A stretch of 64,000 bases of DNA from NCBI GenBank assembly GCA_016081115.2, contig CM071929.1, forward strand, positions 4,154,001 through 4,218,000. The letters are read 5' to 3'. This DNA is from Rehmannia glutinosa (taxonomy: Eukaryota; Streptophyta; Magnoliopsida; Lamiales; Orobanchaceae). Positions 23,508 to 33,307 of this stretch are shown in pieces. The first letter of the stretch is position 1. Each line of letters starts with the position of its first letter. The notes beneath the pieces are model-generated. The model searched no databases and was not told the DNA's origin. It saw only the letters and a list, made by a program, of their open reading frames with translations. A program made the position numbers and the translations under genes.

Positions 23508-24727
23508 AACCACCTCCAACTTTGAACTTTGCTTGTCCTCAAGCAAAACATTAAATCAATAAGAATGGTTCAATAAATTACAACACACAAGGATTTTTTT
23601 TTTTTTTTTTCAACACATTGAACACAAGCAATCAAGTTCTTGGCATTTCTCAACCCGAATTAACCATTCAAGAAAAACACAATTTTTGCAAAACGATCGA
23701 TTGTCAAGAAAGATCAGAACATCGGCGAGGCATTATTCAAACTTGAAATCATCACTCCACAATTATTGATAGTTATGAATAACTTCAATTCAATAATGTC
23801 ATGAAAATACAAGAATTCAATGGATCATTGTAGTTAGCCTACTAGTCATATAACCAAGCTTCTTGAACTTTTATTGGAATGAGAATTCAAGGAATATACA
23901 TTCTCCCTTTCGATTTTTTTTTTTTTTTTTTTTTTTGGTAGGTCCTTTCAGGCATTCTTCCACTAGGTTTATATTTTGAATTTTCGTTCAAACACTCCTG
24001 GTGGTTTCCCATACTCATATTTGTGTCGCCGTTTTACGTAAAAAGACAAACATGGGGCTCATGAATGCTCCTAGTTACTAAGCAACAACAAATAGAGAGT
24101 ATAACCTCGATTGGATTCCCTTTTTTTTTTTTTTTTCATTTGTTTTTTTTTTTTTTTTCAAGCTTGGTATAACAACTAGTTAACCACCACTAAATCATGA
24201 ATTCTCAAACGTTCATAACACTAAGCTTTGTCGTAAATGCCTTAACAAATCAAGTATTATGGAGTTGGAAATCTCGTCAAAATTTAGCACACATCTACAT
24301 CAATCTATTCTAGACAATCAATTGCTTCACATTAAAAACATAAACCGAAAAGTTAATTTTGGTGTAATTTGGCTAAGTTATTGACTAGCAAACACTCAAT
24401 TTGTCAAAAAAAAAAATTACCTCTTGTCGACAACCTAAAAATAAAAGCAAGCACACACAGACTAAGAATGAAATTGCACCCACCTCCAACTTTAAAGGTT
24501 CACATTGTCCTCAATGTGAAAGAAAAAGATGAACAAACACAAACAAAACACTCAAAAATCAACCATACTAGAAGAAAATAAAAGAGGTGGAAAAGAAAAA
24601 TACGACCTTACTGAAGAGTGAAATCGGTATTGAAATACCATTGGGTTGTTTAGTAGATGAGACCTTCATCGGCATCTTCATACCTAATCAAGGATACACA
24701 ACTCGAATACCGTGAAATCATCAAATA

Positions 24728-24761
<34 letters not shown>

Positions 24762-25090
24762 GAGTTTTTTTTTTTTTTTTGAAAATAAATTTTTTTTTTT
24801 TTTTTTTTTTAAAAAACACGGCCGTGCTTTTAAAGCACGGCCGGGCGTGTTCGGTTTAATTTTTTTCGATAATTTTTTTAATTTTTTTTTTTTTTTGAAA
24901 AACACGGCCGTGCTTGAAAAGACGGCCTACCAAGCGTGTTCCGATGCAATTTTTCCTACAAAACCTTGGATTTTTTTAAACACGGCCAGGGTGTGTTCGC
25001 GAATTGAGTGATTTAACACGGCCGTGCTTTTTGCACTAACGCCAGACCGTGTTTTTTTTTTTTTTTTTTTTAAATTTTTTTTTTTTTCAA
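23508..25090. repeat. Poly(T) and ACGGCCGT palindrome-rich interior of the Athila-like element
   Basis: At least eight T-runs of about 14-30 bases (for example 23,597, 23,917, 24,121, 24,745, 24,788, 25,054) alternate with units of the form AACACGGCCGTGCTT ... AAGCACGGCCGGGCGTG near 24,817, 24,900, 24,980 and 25,015. The same palindromic units lie in both LTRs. On the element strand the T-runs are A-runs. This stretch sits where RT, RNase H and integrase would be. There is no coding potential. Confidence 0.7.
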
Positions 25091-25109
25091 TTCCCAAGCA
25101 ATAAAAAAA

Positions 25110-26102
25110 TTAAGTAAAAAAAATGCACACAAAATGCTTGGGTTGCCTCCCTGTTAGCGCTTCTTTAAAGTCGTATAGTGGACCGTTTACCCAAATGTGG
25201 AGATTAGTCGGTGGAGCTTTGGACTTATGAAAATCCCTTAGGTATTTAGTAGTATTACCTCCAATTTTATGCTTCAAAATGTGCTCTTTGAACTTTCCGG
25301 TCCCCTTTTCGGGCATAAGCTTCCAACATGGACTTTGAACAACACTTTTCTCCAAGAGATTTTTAGATTTCTCATCGTGCAATGAAATTGAATCGGCAAA
25401 AGAACAAGTAGTATCCTTTTCAATATCAATATGAATTTTAAAAATTACTTGTTCATCCCCCACCCTCAAAGTTAATTTTCCCTCATGCACATCAATGATT
25501 GATTTTGCCGTAGCCAAGAAAAAGAACGCCCAAGAATTAGAGGAACCTCAATATCATCATGTATGTCAAGAATAACAAAATCAACTGGGGAATATGAATT
25601 TATCGATCTTGACTAACACATCATTAATAATACCTCTAGGATGTTTAATCGATTTATCGGCTAAGTGTATGTCCATCCTAATAGGTTTCATTCACTTAAT
25701 CCCATATGCTTGAATGTTTCATAAGACATCACATTGATACTAGCTCCTAAGTCACTAGTCTTTTATCAACAGTAAACCATCAATTGTACAAGGGATAATA
25801 AAACTTCCTGGATCATTACATTTTTGTGGTAGATTATTGGAAGAACATCTATCATTCAATTGCACATTTGATAGTTCGTTAAGCTTATTTTCATTAGAAA
25901 TGATGTCACTTAGATCCTTAGCATGCTTTGACAGAGGTTGAACAAATGGAACATTAGTATGTAGTTGCTTGAATGACTCAAGGTACTTACCAAATTTGTC
26001 CTCCCTTCTATCTTCTTCGGTTAGACTCCTAGAGGGATCTTGGGCTTGTATTCGGCGACCGCCTTTTTCATGGGCTTTTCTTCGTGTTTGTCGTCCCTCC
26101 AC
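25110..26102 (-). pseudogene. Athila-type protease region, frame-broken
   Basis: FGKYLESFKQLHTNVPFVQP, then DPGSFIIPCTID, then LGASINVMSYETFKHMGLS (about 25,695-25,755), and ATAKSIIDVHEGKLTLRVGD. This is the aspartic protease of Athila elements, in which the active-site triad appears as DLGAS. Nothing resembling reverse transcriptase follows in the downstream 1.6 kb, so pol has been deleted after the protease. Confidence 0.72.
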
Positions 26103-26135
26103 ATATTTCGCATGGTGGCGTTGGCATAATCATGA

Positions 26136-27519
26136 TCATGTGGAAAACTCGATGGTGATTGCCTTTACGTGCTCCTTTGGGTTTGGCTCGGTGTTACCTG
26201 GCAAACTTCCTTGTGGCCTTTCGGAAATTATTTTTGCAATCTGTCCTATTTGGTTTTCCAGATTATGGATAGATGCCTCTTGATTTCTCAAAGATGTTTC
26301 CACCGCCTGGAATCGGGTATCTGTTGATTGCACAAACTTTGTTATAAGATCTTCCAAGTTAGGCTTACCTTGATTTGGTGAAATCCGAGACGTGTGTAGA
26401 TCGGGGATTGGGATTAGGTCGTGGTTGGCCTTGGTTTCCCCAACCGAAATTAGGATGTTGTCGCCACCCAGGATTGTATGTGTTGTTGTAAGGATTACTT
26501 GGGTAATTTCGCCTTGATTCCCAACGTAATTAGCCCATTCGGCGTGAGGTATTGTGTGTGGGCGATCCGATGATTATGCAATCCTCCGCAAGTTTCACAA
26601 GATAAAACATGCGGTGGTGGTGGTTTAGGAGCCGCTTAGATCGTCGATCTTTTGGGTCAAAGCTTCGACTTGTGCAGCTAGTGTAACCATTGCATCCGCA
26701 TTAAAAACACCCAATGTTCTGTTAGGTTTACCTCGACGGATTGCCATTGATAGCCATTCATGGCCATTCCTCTATTAGATCTTGGCGGCTTCTTGTTTTA
26801 TTGTTCAAAGTTCCCCACCAGGCTGATCAATCATTTGCCTTGTTGACGAGTAGCCCATTATAAAATGTTTGGACTTGCATCCAAATAGGAAGACCATGAT
26901 GTGGGCATTTTCGCAGCAATTCTTTGAATCTCTCCCAAGTGTCGTACAAGGTCTCTCGCTTGCCTTCTTGAGTGAATGAAGAGATTTCATTCCTCAATCG
27001 TGCGGTTTTAGCGGGTGGAAAATATTTTAGAAGGAATTTTTCCGCCATAATGCTCCATGTTGTGATTGTTCCCTTCGGTAAAGTGTTTAGCCATTGTTTA
27101 GCCCGTCCCCAAGAGTAAATGGGAACAAGCGTAACGGATGGCATCGTCGGAGACTCCATTTATTTTGAAAGTATCGCAAATTTCGAGGAAATTCGCGATA
27201 TGATTATTTGATCTTCGTCCTAGGCCGTCAAATTGAACAAATTGTTGCACCATTTGAATGACATTCGGTTTGATTTCAAAATTATTGGTCACGCAAATGG
27301 CCTTACGATCTTAGATGACGTGCCGTCCATGGATGGTTTGGCATAATCATACATAGTTTTTTGTTCATCCGCCATGACGAAATCTTTACTTTCGTTAGTA
27401 TCCTCTTCGTGGTTCGTGTTAGTACTTTCCTCCGTGTTTGCTACGGCGGTGTCGCGCTTCCAAATTCGGCGACGAGTAGGCATACATCGCGGTAAACAAA
27501 GAGGATAAGTATAAACCAA
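26136..27519 (-). pseudogene. Athila-type gag, frame-broken
   Basis: In order: YAKPSMDGTSSKIVRPFA, NNFEIKPNVIQMVQQFVQFD, an AKQWLNTLPKGTITTWSIMA capsid core, LYDTWERFKELLRKCPHHGL, a CETCGGLHNH zinc knuckle near 26,600, and ENQIGQIAKIISERPQGSLP. All are hallmarks of Athila-type Gag, which forms the particle and binds the RNA. At least four frame changes interrupt it. Confidence 0.8.
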
Positions 27520-27610
27520 GACTTACAAAGATAGATAAAAAGAAAGATAATGGTAAAATAAAAAAAAAAAATGATTAAATTAACAAAAATAAAGCGTTCT
27601 TAATATTACA

Positions 27611-27627
27611 ATCCCGCAACGGCGCCA
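27611..27627 (-). promoter_or_regulatory. Primer-binding site, tRNA-Asp type
   Basis: On the minus strand TGGCGCCGTTGCGGGAT starts six bases inside the 5' LTR. Athila and related elements usually carry TGGCGCCGTTGCCGGGGA, complementary to the 3' end of tRNA-Asp. Here one C and one G of the homopolymers are missing, like the indels in the genes. Confidence 0.75.
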
Positions 27628-27633
27628 AAAACT

Positions 27634-29408
27634 TGATGGCTCAAAAGCTACTCTAGAAAACCATAGCGCAAGTGCACCTATCGCTTTGTAGTATAGATTA
27701 TTAGTCACCGAGTGTCATTCCCACGAGGATTGTAAGTACTAATAATTGCCGTCTTTTTGTTATTTAATCTAGCAATTTTCGAGTTTTGTTTGTTAAAATG
27801 AAAATGAAAAATAGAGAATTTTAAAATAATTGCAACTTACAAAAGATCAAATAAAAATAGATTGTAGAATTAAGAAATCAAGAGCTAGAAATGTGTTTGA
27901 ATGTAAATCCTCTAGAATGTTTTTGTGATTTAACAAGATAAAAATACAACCATAATCCCTTAAGCAAAAACCAACCTCTTTTAGTAAAATCTCATGTTAT
28001 GTGGACCGTAGAAATTCCCGATTTAAGTTAAACCCTCTATCGAGCGCGAATAACTTCTAATCTCAAGTTGATTAACTGAAATCTCTTTCTAGTTAAAACC
28101 CCAAGACAAAGATTATAACGATTTGTGAATTCCCATATTAGGTTTGACCCTAATCCGGAAGATTTATGTCGCCCTATATCTAGGATTGCATGCAACTCTT
28201 TTCACTTATATAGATTCTATTTCACCATGAATCTCTCGATTTCCCGGATGAAAAATAAACTTCAAATCAATATTGCGCATATACCAATTTGAATGAATAA
28301 AGCATAATATAAGTGAATCACACAAAACATGAAGATTTTATTAAAAACATACAATCCTTAATCACAAATTCATTCTAGAGTTCATTACATTCAAACACTA
28401 GAAATTTAGCTACACATGGCTTTGTCAAAAGAGTATACTACACAAGAAGATATGAATAAAATGAACATGGTGTACTTAGCTCTTATTCAAGACCAATACA
28501 AGACTTCCTCCTTGGTTGATTGCAATGATGTTGAGCTCCAAGCCTTCTCCTCTCTATTGCTCTTCAACTTCCAACTCTACCTATCTTTTATCCTCTCAAT
28601 GTATTTTGCTTTGAAACTTAGAATATACAATGAATATACAATGAATCTCTCTCAATGAATACTACATGAATTCTATTTCCAACTCAAACTCTTGGCTTTT
28701 ATAGGCACCATCTTTGTGAAAGAACACATCAATAATGCTAACAAATGCTCCACTTCCATGGTTGTTGGTTGAATCATTGTGTGCACATTCATTGTTGAGT
28801 TGGTTGAATCATTGTGTGCACATTCATTGTTGAGTTGGTTGAATCATTGTGTCCACATGACAATTGAGGGAATAATAGAGCTTGGTGCATCAAAATGAGG
28901 TGTAAAAGTTGCTCAAAGGTTGTCAAAAAGCACAAAGGGAAAGTCTCCATAATTTCCGCCAAAGAAAAACCGGTCCGGGCCGAAAAGACGCCCGTGCTTT
29001 CAAAGCACGCCAGGCCGTGTTCGCGGATTTTCCCAACACGGCCGTGCTTGAAAAAAGACGCCTGGCCGTGTTTGGTACGCCGGTCGAAAAATTTCTCGTT
29101 TTTGACTTTTAAAAAGCACGGCCGTGCTTATAAACACACCCGCCCGTGTTTGTCCGAAAAGGCCCAAAATGACGCGTTTAGCTTGGGATTTTGAGTGTTT
29201 TTGCATCCAAAAACCCCGGGTATGTTTTGACATGAAACCATGGCCCAAAATTCACCAAAAAATGACTCCAAATCATCAATCTACATCAATAAAAGCACCT
29301 CGGAGTAATGTGAACTATGTACAATCAAAAATTTATGAAACTAACAATAAAATAACTCAAATCATACTCAAATACACACATAAAACATGCATAAAAACAC
29401 CCTTATCA
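27634..29408 (-). repeat. 5' LTR of the Athila-like element
   Basis: 1,775 bp, the partner of the LTR at 21,738. It is next to the primer site, so it is the 5' LTR in element orientation. It carries the same tandem and palindrome cluster. An open frame reading MALSKEYTTQEDMNKMNMVY on the plus strand appears in both LTRs, but it is antisense to the element and I do not call it a gene. Confidence 0.9.
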
Positions 29409-29413
29409 AAGGG

Positions 29414-31105
29414 CATCGGGCAACGTATAAGTATGGAAAAATCGAAATTTCTTTTAATAGGGGTATGTCACGAGCTCGACAGAGGAGTCGCTCAAAGGCT
29501 TGGAGTTCGATTGGTGGAGAAGCGAGAAAATGTATTTGGGGATCCCGACGGAGGTGGGTAGGTCCAAAAAGAGATATTTGCGACCCTGGTGGATAGAATT
29601 CTCAAAAAGCTCAAAAACGGAAAGGCGGAGATACTTATCCATGGCGGGAAAATCGTGTTGATTAAGGCCGTTCGCAAAGCTATCCCTTCCTATCCGATGA
29701 GTTGTTTCCTATTACCCATGCGGACGTGTGACCGCATAAACTCGATTATTAGTAATTTTTGGTGGAGTCAAAAAGAGATGAAAGGCGAATCCATTGGTCT
29801 TCATGGACCGACATATGCAAGGCCAAAATCGATGGGGGGGAGTGGGTTTTGGATTTGACCTTTGTTTCAACTTAGCTATGCTAGGCAAACAAAGTGTTGG
29901 CACTTGATCCAAGACGAGAGCTCCTTCTATCCAAAGTCCTAAAAGCTAAGTATTACCCCCAAGTAGCCTTTTTTACAAGCTTCGATTGGCCATAATCCAT
30001 CATATATATGGAGAAGCATCGTTGCAAGTCGAAAGGTTCTTGCTCGGGGAATCCGTTGGAATATTGGAGATGGGACTGATGTAAGGGTTTGGTTAGATCC
30101 TTGGATCCCGGATACGCCAACCTTTAAACCCTTATCGCTTTACCGAATCCAAATCGAGGATTTGAGGGTTTCGGAGTTAATTGCGGAGGGGGGGAGGAGC
30201 GTGGAATATTGAGGCGGTAAGGGAGTTGTTCATTCCGGCGGATGCTCGGGCGATTCTATCTATCCCTATTTGTATCAGCCGCAGTAAGGACCGCTTGATT
30301 TGGCATCACTCGAAAAATGGTAATTATGCTGTGCAGACGGGCTATTATGTGGCGAAGGATATGAAGGATGATGAGAGTGCAACAACAAACTACCTCATGG
30401 TCTAATAGAAGTCTTTGGAAGTGGATTTGGAATTTGAAGATCCCACCAAAAATTCGGATGTTCTTATGGAGGTGCGCGAAAGGAATTCTTCCTACCAACA
30501 AGGAGTCGCGTATAAGAGGGATTAATGCGGACCGTTATGCGAGAGATGTGGCACGCACGAAGAATCGATCGAGCACGTTTTTCGGATCGTGCTTGGGCAA
30601 ATTTCTTATGGAAGATATGCCCTCTCCGTATTCAATTCTTGAATTCCGGGGATGCGGGCCTATCTGTGATTGGTTGGAGTTCATTCGTATAAATGGAGAT
30701 AGTGGTGGTCATAATCTTTTTGTCAGTCCTCCTGTGGTATATTTGGCATGTTAGAAACAAACTACACTTTGATGGCAAAACCTCACCATGAAGAATGTTT
30801 GTTTGGGGCTACCAAATATCTTGATGAGTTTGTGGCGAATCGTAGATCGAAACCCCCCATACAAAAGCGAGATGTGGAAGGACGCTTGGTCCCTCCCGGC
30901 GATAACTTCAAGGTTAATACGGATCGTCGATTATGGCGGGAGAAGGCACGGGTTGGGAGTTGTTATTTGGGATCACCGTGGGCACGTTATTAAAGTATTA
31001 TCCAAATTTGTGGAGGCCGAATCGGATATAAATGTTGCCGGCCTTGGCTTGCAAGGAAGGAATTTTATTGGCAAGAGGACTCGCACCTCCCACGATAGAG
31101 CTTGA
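29414..31105 (+). pseudogene. LINE-2 ORF2, 3' part (RT thumb, zf-RVT, RNase H)
   Basis: The frame resumes after the Ty3 element with VDRILKKLKNGKAEILIHGG and KAIPSYPMSCFLLP (29,590-29,730). SLWKWIWNLKIPPKIRMFLW at 30,412 is the zf-RVT region. PGDNFKVNTDRRLW at 30,897 is an RNase H start. Together with the 5' part it gives a standard L1-type ORF2 with a C-terminal RNase H. Frame changes remain. Confidence 0.7.
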
Positions 31106-31399
31106 AACGAAACGGGCTCTTTCCCTCTACTTCAAGATGGTTCGAAGAAGGAGGATATTTCTTATCTCGGTGATGTAGTTCGAGATATTCTAGATAATTT
31201 TAGGGCTTTTAACTTTGTTCTTCCTAGTTTTGTGAAGCGTCACGGGAACACCCTATCCCATAGCATTTCTCGTTTAGCATTTTCTTTTCAATAAATCAGC
31301 CATTCGTTGGGGATTTACCCGACTCCTTGGCGACTTGGCTAGTTCGGAGTTGATCTCCTAATAATATCCGTTTTTCCTCAAAAAAAAAAACATTCTTTA

Positions 31400-31976
31400 A
31401 ACCAATACTTTGTTTGGATCAAATCAAATTTATTTTCAATATGTTGATTATATAGTAATGATTTACATAAATAAATTATACTTATATTTATCTATGAGTG
31501 ATTGTATAAATATAAATATATATATAAATAATATTATTCGAATATTCTTTCAATATAATTATATTTATTTTTGTATTCTATTTTTTATTTGGATTCATAT
31601 TCTATTTTTTTTTAATTTGGATATTAATATATGAACGAACACCAAATTGAATCAAAAAGATCGATTCTTTTATGCCCACCTATTTCGAGTGCTAAGGTGT
31701 GAGTCGAAGTGTGTTGAAACCTATGACTAGAGGTGTCAAACGGGTCGGATCGGTGTCGGGCCAAAGCAAAAAATTGGGCCGCTATTTTAGAGCCCAATCC
31801 GCCCAACCCATGAAAATGCAAAGGAAAAATCGGGCCGATCTCGCCCGATTTATAGATGAATTTTTATTCCAAAATAGTTCTGAGTGAAAGATGAACAAAC
31901 TCATCAAAATATTTAAACCCGTTTTAGCAACGTAACAAAGAACACGAGTATGAGGTGGGTCCGTGGGTGAATGGGT
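31400..31976. other. AT-rich spacer with copy B of the dispersed repeat and a hAT-end fragment
   Basis: From 31,560 to 31,725 lies the second copy of the repeat found at the window start. At 31,728 AGAGGTGTCAAACGGGTCGG and the following GGGCC motifs look like one end of a hAT element without its partner. The first 150 bases are AT-rich and empty. Confidence 0.4.
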
Positions 31977-31984
31977 ATGACTAT

Positions 31985-32390
31985 TAGGGATGCAATTTGA
32001 CTCGATCCGTGGGTACACATTCTCGACCCGTCTTATTTGGATCACCTCGCCCGTAATTGGGATGGGTCTAGGTCTCGCTCCGCCCCGTGGGTACTCCCGC
32101 CCGCCCGCCTATAATTTTTAGTTTAAAATATATTTTATTATATATTTTGCATATACAATATATATTATGTATTCTTATATTATATTTAATATTTAAAATT
32201 TGATAATAATAAATTTTGTAAATAATATTTTATAAATGTATATTTTTTCAATTTATTTCCATTTTTTAAATTTAATTTAATTTAATTTAAAATGAGGTAG
32301 AACGAATCGACGCTCCGTCCCGCCCCCTGTTCTAGGCACGATGATGGATCTGGATCCTAGTCGACCCGACCCGACACATTGCCATCCCTA
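31985..32390. mobile_element. hAT-type MITE with perfect 8-bp duplication
   Basis: ATGACTAT precedes (31,977-31,984) and follows (32,391-32,398) a 406-bp element whose ends are TAGGGATGCAA and, reverse complemented, TAGGGATGGCAA. Subterminal GACCCG/CGGGTC motifs are abundant. It has no transposase. From 32,400 to 33,040 I see nothing apart from a short AT repeat at 32,513. Confidence 0.85.
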
Positions 32391-33041
32391 ATGACTATCA
32401 AGCGTTGACCTAATCGCCATTTTGAAACTCCATTTGCTTGGGGATTGCATACAATTGACCAAATTTTCTTACTACCACTTGTTGTTTTTGACGATCTTGT
32501 AGATGAATATATATGTATATATATATATATATCGTAAATTTGCATACACTATATCGTCGAGCTATGTGATTGTGTGTGAATTTTTACACGTATGTAATAA
32601 ATCTACTGGTCATTATGCTCTTGGAGTACTCATCCGGTATAGCATGAAATAAATCAATGCAAAAACTTGCATGAGACGATCTTATAGGCACCATTCATGA
32701 GACAAAATAAAATTCCAACCAAAACTCGAACCCGTAAAAAAAAATCATATTTTCTTTTTATTTTGTAGGATCCGTCTAATAAATCTAAGTCTATGAGACG
32801 GTCTTATATAATACATGTTCATAAACATAGAATTTAAACTCGAAATATTCTATTGAAATGATTATTATTTTATCAATTCAATTTTCTTAAATTAGAATTG
32901 GATTTAAAAATACTTTTATTCATTCAAATTTTATGTGCTCAATTTTATGGACCCAAACTTACGTGTATTAGAATTTCTTTCCAAGTTGAACAAAATCAAG
33001 TTACATATAGCTATTAGAATTTTGGTTGGACTACATTCCAT

Positions 33042-33155
33042 TGGGCCTTTTAGCAATAAATTTAAAGCCCAACACATCAATAGCCCTTCAGTCCTTCACT
33101 ATGTATCTCATGAAGTCGTTAATCTGACATAGGGTTTTAGGGCTTCAGGGTTTAG
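33042..33155 (+). promoter_or_regulatory. BRX1 promoter: site II elements and telo-box
   Basis: TGGGCC at 33,042, GCCCA (TGGGC on the other strand) at 33,067 and the telo-box TAGGGTTT (AAACCCTA) at 33,130 lie just upstream of the first non-coding exon. This pairing is characteristic of plant ribosomal-protein and ribosome-biogenesis promoters, where TCP factors bind site II. An untranslated exon ends near 33,200 and an intron to about 33,291 precedes the ATG. Confidence 0.6.
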
Positions 33156-33307
33156 CCTCATCTCCACTCCGCTAACCTTCTTTGTTCTTCCACTTCCAAA
33201 GGTAAATTACAAATTGAACTTCTGTATGGATACAATCGTATGTTGTGACCTAGATATTTGTTACAATTGTGTTCTTTTTGCTTCTTGTTAGAGATTCTTG
33301 TATTCAA

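Larger units (their letters stand above)
21738..29408 (-). mobile_element. Athila-like Ty3/gypsy retrotransposon lacking RT, RNase H and integrase
   Basis: Two LTRs (21,738-23,507 and 27,634-29,408) begin TGAT and end ATCA, and are flanked by the 5-bp duplication AAGGG (21,733-21,737 and 29,409-29,413). Coding runs on the minus strand. A tRNA-Asp-type primer site follows the 5' LTR and a purine-rich AAGTTGGAGGTGGTT precedes the 3' LTR. The 4.1 kb interior keeps gag and a DLGASINVM-type protease, then turns into poly(T)-rich sequence with no RT, RNase H or integrase. An intact Athila interior is several kb longer. This copy would need another element's enzymes to move. Confidence 0.9.
17573..31390 (+). 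mobile_element. LINE-2: L1-clade retrotransposon split by an Athila-like element
   Basis: A GC-rich 5' leader (CTAGGGTTTCTCGGTTAGGG), ORF1, ORF2 and a terminal A-run (31,380-31,390) form one plus-strand LINE. ORF2 stops at 21,737 and resumes at 29,414, on the far side of the Ty3 element and its AAGGG duplication. The LINE itself is therefore about 6.1 kb. AACATTCTT occurs just before the proposed 5' end (17,564) and just after the A-run (31,390), a weak candidate duplication. The 5' limit is approximate. Confidence 0.75.

Noticed and set aside
24684..25011. Lys- or Phe-rich frames on both strands
   Set aside because: They are translations of poly(T)/poly(A) runs in the Ty3 element.
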